Origin: Microbacterium sp. TNHR37B
Lineage (GTDB): Bacteria > Actinomycetota > Actinomycetes > Actinomycetales > Microbacteriaceae
Assembly: GCF_001620065.1 (NCBI RefSeq)
Contig: NZ_LQGV01000004.1
Coordinates: forward strand, 365,581-429,580
Length of the DNA stretch: 64,000 nt
Direction: 5' to 3'
The position numbers and the translations under genes are program-made. How positions within the stretch are numbered: position 1 is the stretch's first letter; each line of letters begins with the position of its first letter. Below, in pieces: positions 1-9,207 of the stretch. The notes beneath the pieces were generated by a model. That model did not search any database and was not told the DNA's origin. It saw only the letters and a program-made list of their open reading frames with translations.

Positions 1-1458
1 GCCAGCATTCCCCTCTCCCACGGTCAGCGCTGGCGCGCGTTCTGGGTGTGCGTGTCGGTGGCCGCGCTCACGATCCTCGACCTCAGCAAGGTCAACGTCG
101 CGCTGCCCTCGATCGAGGCCGCCTTCGACGCCGCCTCCACCGAGCTCCAGCTCGTCGTTTCCGGCTACGTCCTGATGTTCGGTCTGGCCCTCGTCCCGTT
201 CGGGCGACTGGGCGACCAGCGCTCGCGCCGCGTGCTCTTCCTCATCGGCCTGAGCCTGTTCGCCCTGACGAGCGTCGTGTGCGCTCTCGCTCCCACGACC
301 GAGGTGCTCCTGGTCGCCCGGCTCGTACAGGGACTGGCCGCGGGCATCCAGATGCCGCAGGTGCTCGGCACCATCCAGCAGCTCTTCGTCGGCAAGGAGC
401 GGGGGCGGGCGTTCGGCCTCTTCGGCGCGACGATCGGGATCGCGACCGCGTTCGGGCCCACTCTCGGCGGTCTCATGATCGCTCTCGGCGGAGCGCAGGA
501 CGGCTGGCGCTGGATCTTCTGGCTCAACGTGCCGCTCTGCGTCCTCGTGATCGCCGGCGTCGTCTGGCTCCTCCCCGCGACGCGTCGACCGGCTCCGGGG
601 CGCGTGCATCTCGACCCGGTGGGCCTGGTGCTCTTCGCGGTGAGCGTGCTGACCCTCATGTGGCCGTTCCTGTTCACGACCGGCTCTCCCGACGACGATC
701 CCCGCCGCTGGTGGTCGCTGGCCGTCTTCGCCGTGTTCGTCGCCGCCTTCATCGCGTGGGAGCGGAGGTACGCGGCGTCCGGGCGGAGTCCGCTGATCCC
801 CTTCGGACTCTTCGACGTCGCCTCCTTCCGCAACGGCACCCTGATCGTGACCGCCTACTTCACGGCGATCCCGGCGATGTTCCTGCTCACCACGCTGTTC
901 CTCCAGGAAGGGGTCGGGCTGGAGCCCGTCTTCGCCGGCATGGTCTCGATCGGGTTCGCGGTCGCGAGCGCGGTGAGCGCGTGGTTCGGCGGGAACCTCG
1001 TGGGCCGGCTGGGGCGGCCGCTCGTGGTGGCGGGCCTGGCCGTCGTCCTCCTCGGGGTGACGGCGCTGGCGATCGTGGCCTACACGGTCCCGCCGGGGGT
1101 GGTGGCCTACGCGATGGCCGCCGTGATGCTCGTCACCGGTGTCGGGGCGGGCCTCGTCGTCGCCCCGAACCAGACGCTGACCCTCGCCGAGATCCCCACC
1201 CGCTCGGGAGGTCTCGCCGGGTCGGTCGGTCAACTCGGGCAGCGGATCGGAACGGCCGTGGGCACCGCCGTGGGGCTGTCGCTGTTCTACGCGACGATCT
1301 ACCGCGAGGACGACGGCCGCCACGCCCTCGCGGTCTACCACGACGCCTACGCCTACGGGATGGCCGCGGTCGCGCTGTTCCTGGGTCTTGCCTTCGTGCT
1401 CGGCGTGGTCGATCTCGGATCCCGGCGGCGGGCCCGCCGGGCGGACTCACCGGACTGA
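1..1458 (+). CDS. MFS (DHA2-type) exporter, 5' truncated by window edge
   Basis: Proton-driven efflux permease of the inner membrane. The reading frame is open from base 1, with sensible membrane-protein sequence before the first possible start (GTG at 46), so the true start lies upstream of the window; 485 residues are visible. A motif-A loop (GRLGDQRSRR) follows the second helix and a motif typical of drug:H+ antiporters (RLVQGLAAGIQMPQ) lies near residue 105 of the visible part. About 13-14 hydrophobic helices fit the 14-helix DHA2/EmrB-QacA group. The substrate cannot be told. It ends 70 bases before sbcD on the same strand. Confidence 0.88.
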   Translation, partial: ASIPLSHGQRWRAFWVCVSVAALTILDLSKVNVALPSIEAAFDAASTELQLVVSGYVLMFGLALVPFGRLGDQRSRRVLFLIGLSLFALTSVVCALAPTTEVLLVARLVQGLAAGIQMPQVLGTIQQLFVGKERGRAFGLFGATIGIATAFGPTLGGLMIALGGAQDGWRWIFWLNVPLCVLVIAGVVWLLPATRRPAPGRVHLDPVGLVLFAVSVLTLMWPFLFTTGSPDDDPRRWWSLAVFAVFVAAFIAWERRYAASGRSPLIPFGLFDVASFRNGTLIVTAYFTAIPAMFLLTTLFLQEGVGLEPVFAGMVSIGFAVASAVSAWFGGNLVGRLGRPLVVAGLAVVLLGVTALAIVAYTVPPGVVAYAMAAVMLVTGVGAGLVVAPNQTLTLAEIPTRSGGLAGSVGQLGQRIGTAVGTAVGLSLFYATIYREDDGRHALAVYHDAYAYGMAAVALFLGLAFVLGVVDLGSRRRARRADSPD

Positions 1459-1515
1459 CCCTCCCGATCCGCGCCGTCGCCCGCACGCCTCGGCGGCGAT
1501 GTCGGTGCTCGCTCG

Positions 1516-1521
1516 TAGCGT
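1516..1521 (+). promoter_or_regulatory. -10 element of sbcDC (leaderless)
   Basis: TAGCGT is followed by 7 bases and then the sbcD ATG. This is the -10-to-start distance seen at many genes in the window and implies transcription starting at or next to the start codon. No Shine-Dalgarno sequence precedes the ATG. Confidence 0.55.
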
Positions 1522-1528
1522 GGAACCC

Positions 1529-2692
1529 ATGCGGATCCTGCACACCTCCGACTGGCACATCGGGCGGACCTTCCACGGTCACTCCACGCTCGAAGCGCTG
1601 CGCGGTGTGCTCGCCGAGCTGACCGCTCAGGTGCAGCAGCACGACGTCGACGTCGTGATCGTGGCCGGCGACGTGTTCGATTCGTCCGCGCCGGCGGGCG
1701 ACTGCTACGTCCTGCTCACCGACACGCTGCGCGGCCTCGCCGACGCCGGGGCACGCGTGATCGTCACGAGCGGCAACCACGATTCCGCCGCGCGCCTCGG
1801 CTTCCAGGCGGGGCTCCTCCGCGACGGGATCAGCGTGGTGACCGATCCGGCGAGCGTCGGAACGCCGATCACGATCGCCGACGAGCACGGGCCGGTGCAC
1901 TTCTACGGCATCCCGTACCTCGAGCCCGCGCTCCTGCGCCACGTCTGGCCCGAGGTGCGCACGCAGGAGGGCGCGCTCACCCACGCCATGGATCTCGTCC
2001 GCGACGATCTCGCGCGTCGCCGAGCGACCGAGAGCGGCACGCGCGCTGTCGCGATCGCCCACTGCTTCGCGGCCGGCGTCGAGCCCACGCCGCAGCTCGA
2101 GCGCGACATCCAGCAGGGCGGCCTCGACGTGGTCCCCCTCAAGGCGTTCGACGGCGTCGACTACGCCGCGCTCGGCCACATCCACGGCCGGCAACGGCTC
2201 GCCGAGCACATCCGGTACGCGGGCGCGCCCCTGCACTACAGCTTCGGCGAAGGCGACAAGCCCCGTGGCTCGTGGCTCGTCGAGCTCGATGCCGACGGGT
2301 GCGCCGACATCACCTGGCTCGCCCTGCCGGTGCCGCGACGGGTGGTCACCCTCACTGCGCCCCTCGACGAGCTCCTGAGCGACGAGCGATACGAGGGTGA
2401 GCGCGAGGCGTGGGTGTGCGCGGAGTACACCGACGACCTCCCGCAGCGCGATCCGCTGCGCCGGCTGCAGGAGCGGTTCCCGCACTGCGCCAAGGTCGTG
2501 CACCGGCCGGCGCAGATCGCGCCCGCCGACGGCATGACCTACGCGCAGCGCGTGCGTGCGGCCCGCAGCGATCGCGAACTCGTCGAGGCCTTCCTCGTGC
2601 ACGTCCGCGAGGGCGTCGGAGCGTCAGAGGCCGAACAGGAGCTGATCGACGACGTCCTGGCCGCGCGCGTGCGCGTCGAGGCGGCGGCGTGA
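1529..2692 (+). CDS. sbcD: Exonuclease subunit SbcD (Mre11-like nuclease)
   Basis: Metal-dependent 3'-5' exonuclease and hairpin endonuclease subunit of the SbcCD complex, which trims DNA ends and cleaves palindromes. The 387-residue protein starts MRILHTSDWHIG and shows the calcineurin-type phosphoesterase motifs in order: SDWHIG (metal ligands D and H), VAGDVFD, SGNHD, then AIAHCF and GHIHG. ATG 1529 is chosen because the conserved N-terminus starts exactly there; a frame open from 1388 has no family support. Its TGA overlaps the sbcC GTG (GTGA), so the two are translationally coupled. Confidence 0.95.
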   Translation: MRILHTSDWHIGRTFHGHSTLEALRGVLAELTAQVQQHDVDVVIVAGDVFDSSAPAGDCYVLLTDTLRGLADAGARVIVTSGNHDSAARLGFQAGLLRDGISVVTDPASVGTPITIADEHGPVHFYGIPYLEPALLRHVWPEVRTQEGALTHAMDLVRDDLARRRATESGTRAVAIAHCFAAGVEPTPQLERDIQQGGLDVVPLKAFDGVDYAALGHIHGRQRLAEHIRYAGAPLHYSFGEGDKPRGSWLVELDADGCADITWLALPVPRRVVTLTAPLDELLSDERYEGEREAWVCAEYTDDLPQRDPLRRLQERFPHCAKVVHRPAQIAPADGMTYAQRVRAARSDRELVEAFLVHVREGVGASEAEQELIDDVLAARVRVEAAA

Positions 2693-5664
2693 AGCTGCAC
2701 CGTCTCGACCTCACCGGGTTCGGCCCGTTCCGTGAGACGCAGACGGTGGACTTCGATGCGTTCGACGGCCACGGCGTCTTCCTGATCTCGGGGCGCACCG
2801 GCGCAGGGAAGTCGAGCATCCTCGACGGAGTGAGCTTCGCGCTGTACGGCTCCGTCCCCCGCTACGAGGGTGGTGAGCGGCGCCTTCGCAGCGACCACAG
2901 CTTCCTCGGCGACCCCACCGAGGTCGTGCTCGAGTTCACGCAGGGTGAGCGGCGACTGCGGGTGACGCGAGCTCCCGAGTACGAGCGGCCCGCCAAGCGC
3001 GGCGGGGGCATGACGGTGGAGCCCCAGCGGGCGGTGCTGGAGGAGTGGACGGGAGGCGGCTGGCTGGGCCTTGCCGCGAAGCCGCGTGAGGTGGCGCAGT
3101 TTCTCGACGAGATCCTCGGTCTGAACGCTCAGCAGTTCCAGCAGGTCATCCTGCTCGCCCAGAACAAGTTCTCGAGGTTCCTGCTCGCCACGGCCGCCGA
3201 GCGACAGTCGCTGCTGCGGACGCTGTTCGGCACACGGCGGTTCGAGCGGTATGAGGAGGAGCTGGAGACGCGGCGCAAGGCCCTCCAGCGGGAGCTCGAG
3301 ACGGCGGGCGAGCGCACCCGGACGCTTCTCGAGCTGGCCGAGCGGCTCGTGGGCCAGCGCGATCTCGAAGGCAGCACGTCGGGAGAGATCCCGGCGAACG
3401 ATCTCGCTCGGCGTCGTGATGCCGTGGCTGTCGCCGGAGAACGGGCACGCTACCGTGTCGAGGCCGCCGAGCGTGCTCGCGCCGAGGCCGAGGCCGCCGC
3501 GACGGCCGAGGAGCAGGCGCTGTCGGCCGCTCTCGCGCACGCCGAACGGCTGGTCGCGCTCGATGCCGCCCGTCACGAGTGGGCGCGGCTCGAGGCCGCG
3601 CGACCCGCGATCGATGCCGCGCGCGGGCGCCTCCACCGGGCGCGGGAGGCAGAAGCCGTGCGGGCTCCGCTGGACGCCGTCGCCCGCACGGAGGAGGCGT
3701 GGCGGGACGCGGTCGAAGAAGAACGCTCCGCACGTGAGGCCTGGGAGGAAGACGCCGGCGACGCCGATCCCGCGGCGACCCTCGAAGCGCTCACGGGCGA
3801 CATCGCCCGCTGGACCGAGGCGCTCGCCGATGAGGAGCAGGCGGCCGTGGCCTCGGCGACGATCGAGTCCCTCGCGCTCGATATCGAAGAGGAGACTGAG
3901 CGCCTCGCGACCTTCGACGCGCAACAGGCGCAGATTCCCGCCGAGCGTGAGCGACTGGAGCGCGCGCGGGACGCCGCGCGGACCGAGGCGGCGCAGCTCC
4001 CCGCGGCGGAGGCCCAGCAGGCCGAGCTCCAGGATCGCCTCGCGGCCGCGCGGGAGGCGGCGAGTCTCGCCGGCGAGCTGGAGAACACCGAGCGTGCCTA
4101 CCTCGCCGCCTCCGAGGCTGCCTCGCAGGCGGCGTCGGAGGTCACCGCCCTCCTGCAGCGTCGGGTGGCCGACCGCGCCGGTGAGCTGGCCGCGGCCCTC
4201 GTCGACGGCGAGCCGTGCGCGGTCTGCGGGTCGACGTCGCATCCGGCACCGGCCTCCGCCCCGCAGCACCCCGCGATCGACGACGACGCGGTGGCTCAGG
4301 CCGAGGAGCGTCGTGACGCCGCGCGCGAGGCCGAGCTCCAGGCGGCGAACACCGCGCGGGCCGTCCGGGAGCGCCACGCCGCGGCGACTGCCCGTTCGGG
4401 GGGCAGAGGCGTCGACGAGCTGACGGAGGAAGAGGCCGACGCCGGTGAGCAGGTCCGCGCCCGACGGGAGGCCGCCGCCGAGGTCGAGCGCCTCGACGCG
4501 CGCCGCGCGGAGCTCGATGAACTCGCCGCCGCCGCCGCGATCGAACGAGACCGGGTCGCGACCCGACTGGGGGAGCACCGCGAGCGCCTCACGGGTCTGC
4601 GGGCCACCCTGGAAGCGCTGCAGTCGCGGGTGGCGGAGGCGCGGGGCGGCAGCGCCTCCGTCGCGGAACGCCTCGTCGAGGCCACGGCCCGCCGTGATCG
4701 GGCGCGCGCGTGCGTCCGGGCTTCGGAGCGGCGAGCGGAGGCCGAGCGCAGCCTCGCCGCGGCCGCCGCGGATCTCGCCGAGCGTCTGGATGCCTCCGAG
4801 TTCGCCGACGCCGCCGATGCCGCCGCGGCGCTGCAGGATGAGGCCGACCGGACCCGGCTCGATGACGAGATCCGTGGCCACACCGAAGCCGAGGCGGGGG
4901 TCCGCGCGCGGCTTCTCGACCTGGAGCTGCAGACCGTCGATGTCGACGTTGCCGAGGTCGAGTCCGCTCGAGCCGCTCGCGAAGCCGCCGGCCACGCCCG
5001 TGCCGCGGCGATCGCGGCCGAGCGCGATGCCCGTTCCGACGCCGAACGGCTCGGCGAACTGCTCGCGGGGATCGACGGGGCGCGCGACGGGCTTCGCGAG
5101 CTCGAGGACCAGGCCGCCGTCGTCACGCGGCTGGCCGACACGGTCGCCGGACGGGCGCCGAACACGAAGAAGATGGACCTGGAGACCTTCGTGCTGGCCG
5201 CGGAGCTCGAGGAGATCGTCGCCGCCGCCAACCTCCACCTCGACGACATGTCCGCCGGGAGGTACACCCTCCACCACTCGGATGCGAAGGCCTCTCACGG
5301 ACGGGCGTCCGGGCTCGGGATCGACGTGCTGGACGCGCATACGGGCAAGCTCCGGTCTCCGCAGTCGCTCTCGGGCGGAGAGACCTTCCTCGCCTCTCTC
5401 GCTCTTGCCCTCGGGCTCGCCGAGGTCGTCACGAGCCGCGCAGGCGGGATCCGCCTCGACACCCTCTTCGTCGACGAGGGCTTCGGATCGCTGGACCCCG
5501 AGACCCTCGATCTCGCCATGCGCACCCTCGACGCCCTGCGGGCGGGCGGGCGCACGGTCGGCGTCATCAGCCACGTCGAGGCCATGAAGGAGCAGCTCGC
5601 CGCGCGCCTGGTGGTGGAATCCACGACCGAGGGCCCGAGCATCATCCGCCAGGACGGGCTCTGA
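2689..5664 (+). CDS. sbcC: Exonuclease subunit SbcC (Rad50-like ATPase)
   Basis: ATPase and DNA-tethering partner of SbcD. 991 residues. N-terminal Walker A (SGRTGAGKSS, about residue 35), long Ala/Glu/Arg-rich coiled coils on both sides of a zinc hook CAVC near residue 510, then a C-terminal half with signature SLSGGETFLAS and Walker B LDTLFVDEGFGSLD. The GTG at 2689 overlaps the sbcD stop by 4 bases and gives the conserved start MKLHRLDLTGFGPF; the longer open frame from 2410 merely runs through sbcD. The very GC-rich coiled-coil part creates long false open frames on the other strand. Confidence 0.95.
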   Translation: MKLHRLDLTGFGPFRETQTVDFDAFDGHGVFLISGRTGAGKSSILDGVSFALYGSVPRYEGGERRLRSDHSFLGDPTEVVLEFTQGERRLRVTRAPEYERPAKRGGGMTVEPQRAVLEEWTGGGWLGLAAKPREVAQFLDEILGLNAQQFQQVILLAQNKFSRFLLATAAERQSLLRTLFGTRRFERYEEELETRRKALQRELETAGERTRTLLELAERLVGQRDLEGSTSGEIPANDLARRRDAVAVAGERARYRVEAAERARAEAEAAATAEEQALSAALAHAERLVALDAARHEWARLEAARPAIDAARGRLHRAREAEAVRAPLDAVARTEEAWRDAVEEERSAREAWEEDAGDADPAATLEALTGDIARWTEALADEEQAAVASATIESLALDIEEETERLATFDAQQAQIPAERERLERARDAARTEAAQLPAAEAQQAELQDRLAAAREAASLAGELENTERAYLAASEAASQAASEVTALLQRRVADRAGELAAALVDGEPCAVCGSTSHPAPASAPQHPAIDDDAVAQAEERRDAAREAELQAANTARAVRERHAAATARSGGRGVDELTEEEADAGEQVRARREAAAEVERLDARRAELDELAAAAAIERDRVATRLGEHRERLTGLRATLEALQSRVAEARGGSASVAERLVEATARRDRARACVRASERRAEAERSLAAAAADLAERLDASEFADAADAAAALQDEADRTRLDDEIRGHTEAEAGVRARLLDLELQTVDVDVAEVESARAAREAAGHARAAAIAAERDARSDAERLGELLAGIDGARDGLRELEDQAAVVTRLADTVAGRAPNTKKMDLETFVLAAELEEIVAAANLHLDDMSAGRYTLHHSDAKASHGRASGLGIDVLDAHTGKLRSPQSLSGGETFLASLALALGLAEVVTSRAGGIRLDTLFVDEGFGSLDPETLDLAMRTLDALRAGGRTVGVISHVEAMKEQLAARLVVESTTEGPSIIRQDGL

Positions 5665-5665
5665 T

Positions 5666-5698
5666 CCGCGGCCGCCACCCGGGCCGCACACCCCGCGG
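5666..5698. terminator. Possible terminator between sbcC and the response regulator
   Basis: The 39-base gap between convergent genes holds nested inverted repeats: CCGCGG at 5666-5671 and 5693-5698, and GCGGCC at 5668-5673 with GGCCGC at 5682-5687. There is no U tract. Only one of the two pairings can form at a time. Confidence 0.35.
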
Positions 5699-5703
5699 TC
5701 CGG

Positions 5704-6363
5704 TCAGACCCAGCGGTACCCGGCGCCGCGGACGGTCTCGATGCGCTCGGCGCCGAGCTTCTGCCGCAGGTAGCCGACGTACACGTCGGCGACGTTGGAC
5801 CCCGGGTCGAAGTCGTACCCCCACACGCGGCTGAGCAGCTGCTCACGGCTGAGGACCTGCCCGGCGTTGCGGACGAACTCCTCCGCGAGGGCGAATTCCC
5901 GCGACGACAGCTCGACGCGTCGTCCGTCCAGGCGTGCCTCGCGCGTGCGCACGTCGAGAGTCAGGTCGCGGTGCGAGAGCGCGGCGACGCTTCCGGTGTC
6001 GTCGTCCTTGCGCATGCGCAGCCGGATGCGGGCGAGCAGTTCGTCGAAGCGGAACGGCTTGCCGAGATAGTCGTCGGCGCCGCCCTCGAGCCCCGCGACG
6101 GTGTCGTGCAGCTCCACGCGTGCCGTGAGGATGATGACGGGCATCCGGGAGCCGCCGCCGCGCAGTTGCTCCAGCACCTGGAAGCCGTCCATGCCGGGCA
6201 GGTTGACGTCGAGGACCATGAGGTCGAACTCGTCCGACTGCGCGAGATGGAGGGCGTCGGGGCCCGTGGCGGCAACGGTCGTGGCAAAGCCCGCCGACCG
6301 CAGCCCCTTGTCGATGAACCCGGAGATGCGGGACTCGTCCTCCGCGATCAGGATCGATGCCAT
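5704..6363 (-). CDS. OmpR/PhoB-family response regulator
   Basis: Transcription factor of a two-component system. 219 residues: receiver domain (acidic pair E8/D9, phospho-acceptor D52 in MVLDVNLPGMDG, T80, K102 in YLGKPF) and a C-terminal winged helix ending with the typical VRGAGYRWV. It follows its kinase with a single base between the genes (kinase stop 6365-6367, regulator ATG 6361-6363). The targets cannot be read from the sequence. Confidence 0.92.
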   Translation of the reverse strand: MASILIAEDESRISGFIDKGLRSAGFATTVAATGPDALHLAQSDEFDLMVLDVNLPGMDGFQVLEQLRGGGSRMPVIILTARVELHDTVAGLEGGADDYLGKPFRFDELLARIRLRMRKDDDTGSVAALSHRDLTLDVRTREARLDGRRVELSSREFALAEEFVRNAGQVLSREQLLSRVWGYDFDPGSNVADVYVGYLRQKLGAERIETVRGAGYRWV

Positions 6364-6364
6364 C

Positions 6365-7864
6365 TCAGCTGCCTTCCGTCGTGGCCATCAGATCGGGAAG
6401 CGGCGGGCGCGGCGGCACGTCGCCCATCGTCGCCGCATCCAGCGGCACCGCGATCACGAACATCGCGCCGCCGCCGTCGGCGTCTTCGACCCGCACCGAT
6501 CCGCCGTGGGCCCGCGCGATCACCTGCACGATGTTCAGTCCCAGACCGCTGCCGCCGCGGTCGTCGCCGCCGCGGTGGAACCGATCGAACACCATCGCCT
6601 TGTCGGCGTCGGGCACACCGGGACCGTTGTCGCGCACCCACAGTTCCAGGGTCTCGCCGCGCACGCGGCTGCCGATCTCGATGCGTCCCCCGCCGTGGCT
6701 GACGCCGTTCTGCGCGAGCTGCAGCATGGCCTGGGTGATGCGGGCGGGGTCGAGGATCGCGACCACATCGGCGGACTCGCCGGCCGAGACCGTCGCCCCG
6801 TCGATCCCCTCCGCCTTGCGGACGATCTGCTGCAGCAACTCGGCGACGTCGACGCGGCTCGCGGCGATCGGCCGGGGGCCGTGGAGGGCTGCGGCGGCCG
6901 CCAGATCCTGCACGAGCATCGCCATCCGCTCCAGCTCGTCGATCGCGAGGTCGCGGGTCTCTCGCACGTCGTCGGGGTCGGCGGGGTCCATGACCTCGAG
7001 GTTGCCGCGGACGATCGTGATGGGCGTCTTCAGTTCGTGGCCGACATCGCTCAGGAGCTGGCGTTGCGAGTCGAGCGCGTTGTCGAGGCGGTCGAGCATG
7101 TCGTTCATGGTGGCGGCGAGCTCGGAGACGTCATCGGTGCCCTGGACGGGAAGGCGTTCGGTGAGCGCCTGACCCGTCACGCGCTCGGCCGTCTCCCGCA
7201 TCTGGCGGAGGGGGCGCAGCAGACGCCCCGAGACGAGGGAGGCGACGAGGGCGATCACGACGAGCGCGATGACCGACGCGACGACGTACGCCTGCGCCGT
7301 CCCGTTGATCTCGTCGAGCTCGGCACGGACGTCGTAGGCCATGGCGAAGATGACCTTCTGGTTCGGGTCGCCGCCGGAGATCGCGATGGGAGCGGCGAGA
7401 TACCGCCACACCACGCCCTCCTCGGCGTACGTGCCGATGCGGGGGTCGTTGCCGGTGACCTGGGAAACCACGTACGGGACGAAGCCGGGCTTCGCGGTGA
7501 GGTCGATGTCCAGCCCCACCCCGGAGCGGAACCGGGCCTTGCCGTCGATGATCCCGATCGCCCCGGTGTTGTCGTCGGGGCTCATGCGCTGCACGACGGC
7601 GCGGAGCGCCTCTTCGGCGGTGGTCCAGGTCGTCGTGCCCTCGGGGCCGTCGGGCCCTCCGGCCACGATGATGCGCGCCGACTCCAGGTTGTCCTGCAGG
7701 CGGCCCTCGATCGCTTCGAGCGACACGGTGCGCTCCACGAGGTACACCGTCAGCCCGACGACGGCCATGCCGAGGAAGGCGACCGCCGTGATGACCGCGA
7801 CGATACGGGTCCGCACCGACAGCGCGGCGCGGCGCGGACGCGCGGGCGGGGCAGTCGTGGTCAC
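6365..7864 (-). CDS. Sensor histidine kinase
   Basis: Membrane sensor kinase paired with the response regulator downstream. 499 residues from GTG 7864: TM1 about 21-43, an extracytoplasmic sensor region about 45-190, TM2 about 193-213, HAMP about 214-265, H-box with H276 (DVGHELKTP), N box (AQNGVSHGG), G1 DNGPGVP and G2 GGSGLGLN. A longer open frame to 9001 runs antisense over the phosphotransferase gene and is rejected, because TM1 sits properly at the N-terminus only with this start. It is the first gene of the kinase-regulator operon. Confidence 0.92.
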   Translation of the reverse strand: MTTTAPPARPRRAALSVRTRIVAVITAVAFLGMAVVGLTVYLVERTVSLEAIEGRLQDNLESARIIVAGGPDGPEGTTTWTTAEEALRAVVQRMSPDDNTGAIGIIDGKARFRSGVGLDIDLTAKPGFVPYVVSQVTGNDPRIGTYAEEGVVWRYLAAPIAISGGDPNQKVIFAMAYDVRAELDEINGTAQAYVVASVIALVVIALVASLVSGRLLRPLRQMRETAERVTGQALTERLPVQGTDDVSELAATMNDMLDRLDNALDSQRQLLSDVGHELKTPITIVRGNLEVMDPADPDDVRETRDLAIDELERMAMLVQDLAAAAALHGPRPIAASRVDVAELLQQIVRKAEGIDGATVSAGESADVVAILDPARITQAMLQLAQNGVSHGGGRIEIGSRVRGETLELWVRDNGPGVPDADKAMVFDRFHRGGDDRGGSGLGLNIVQVIARAHGGSVRVEDADGGGAMFVIAVPLDAATMGDVPPRPPLPDLMATTEGS

Positions 7865-7890
7865 CCTCTCAGTATTCCGATCCGAGAGGG
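7864..7890. promoter_or_regulatory. Inverted repeat at the kinase gene start
   Basis: CCCTCTC (7864-7870) and GAGAGGG (7884-7890) form a perfect 7-bp inverted repeat around a 13-base spacer. Read on the minus strand it lies directly before the kinase GTG and includes the purine-rich GAGAGG that would serve as ribosome binding site. It could be an operator or an RNA hairpin covering that site. Confidence 0.4.
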
Positions 7891-7954
7891 GGCGGCGCGC
7901 TCTCCTAAGAGATGTCTCATCCCGTTCTTGCCCCGCCCATGCTGGAATCGAGAG

Positions 7955-9118
7955 GTGGATGCGCCATCGGTGACCCGCCCGCGCGATGCGGCGGGGCGAG
8001 ACGACGAAGCGGAACTGGTCGCCGAGGCGCTGGACGTGCCGCGGGAGACGTTGACGCCGCTGTCGCGCGAACCGCTCGGCGACGGCACGGTCGCCGGCTT
8101 CGTCCTCGCTGAGGGGACCGTTGCCTACGTCGACTCGTCGGGCCTGCGCGTCGCCGCCGAGACGGGCCTCGTCCAGGAAGGCGTCGGACGGGTGTGGGTC
8201 CATCCCGCAGATCCGCACCTGCCGGCCTTGGCTCCGGCCGCATTCGGCGACGCCGCTTCCATTCTTCTGTCTCGCCTGGGCATCCCGGGGGCACAGATGC
8301 CGGGCCTCGTCGGCTATCGCCCCGGTCGTCGCGCCGTACTGCGGGTGACGACCGACGAGGGCGTCGTGTGGGTCAAAGTCGTCCGTCCGCGCCGGATCGA
8401 GCGCATCGTCGAGGCGCACCGCGTTCTGCACGCGCACGGGCTTCCCGTGCCGGCGGTCCGGGGCTGGTCTCGCGGCGGTCTCCTGGTCCTCGACGACGCC
8501 GAGGGGGAGCCGGCCACCGAGACCGCGTGGGAGCCGGGCGAGCTCGTCGCCGCCGTCGGAGCGTTGCGGGCACGCTTGGCCCACGCGCCCCTGGAAGGAC
8601 CCGCGCGCACGTCGTTGCGCGAACGCCTCCCGTGGTACTCCGCGCGACTGCATGCCCTCCATCCCGCGCGTCGCGACCAGATCGACGGCATCGTCGCCGC
8701 CGTCTCGGCGATCCCCGAGTCGTCCGATCGCGTGACGATCCACGGCGACCTGCATCTCGGTCAGCTCTTCCTGCGCGAGGGGGAGGTGTCCGGGCTCATC
8801 GATGTCGACACGGCGGGCCAGGGAAGTGCCGATGACGACGCGGCGGCCTTCCTCGCGCACGCCATCGCGAGCGCGCTGCTGACCGAAGCCACGGGCGGAA
8901 CCTCCAGCGCGCGGGTCTGGGCGCTCGCCGCCGCCGCCGACCGGGCGTGGGGTGGCTCGCCCAGTGCCCGTGCGCTGACAGCCGTGCAGCTTCTGGGTCA
9001 TGCCGTGGGGGCGGCCTCCGGCGGGGACGAGCGGCGCGGGGAGACCCTCCTCGACTACGCGGCGCGCGCCGTCCAGGAACGTAAGAGCCCTCTCATCACC
9101 GGCTTCGAGGAGGCTTAG
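7955..9118 (+). CDS. Aminoglycoside-phosphotransferase-fold kinase, substrate unknown
   Basis: Soluble phosphotransferase of the APH/choline-kinase fold, 387 residues. Catalytic loop IHGDLHLGQL (catalytic Asp in HGD; Gln where many members have Asn) and the metal-binding LIDVDTAGQG loop are visible in the C-terminal half, and a nucleotide-binding Lys region (VVWVKVV) before them. Start GTG 7955 is preferred; GTG 7970 is possible. It is divergent from the histidine kinase. Members act on sugars, antibiotics or other small alcohols, and nothing here decides which. Confidence 0.72.
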   Translation: MDAPSVTRPRDAAGRDDEAELVAEALDVPRETLTPLSREPLGDGTVAGFVLAEGTVAYVDSSGLRVAAETGLVQEGVGRVWVHPADPHLPALAPAAFGDAASILLSRLGIPGAQMPGLVGYRPGRRAVLRVTTDEGVVWVKVVRPRRIERIVEAHRVLHAHGLPVPAVRGWSRGGLLVLDDAEGEPATETAWEPGELVAAVGALRARLAHAPLEGPARTSLRERLPWYSARLHALHPARRDQIDGIVAAVSAIPESSDRVTIHGDLHLGQLFLREGEVSGLIDVDTAGQGSADDDAAAFLAHAIASALLTEATGGTSSARVWALAAAADRAWGGSPSARALTAVQLLGHAVGAASGGDERRGETLLDYAARAVQERKSPLITGFEEA

Positions 9119-9207
9119 CGGCGGTCGTCAGAGTAGAGGACATGCGGACGTGACCGGTGAGCCGGGAACGCCGCAGAAGATCTCGACAACGACCAGGAGG
9201 TAGGACC

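Noticed and set aside
2539..5691. 1050-codon open frame antisense to sbcC
   Set aside because: It mirrors the GC-rich coiled-coil coding region; the composition is Arg/Gly/Leu-rich with no domain, and sbcC is certain.
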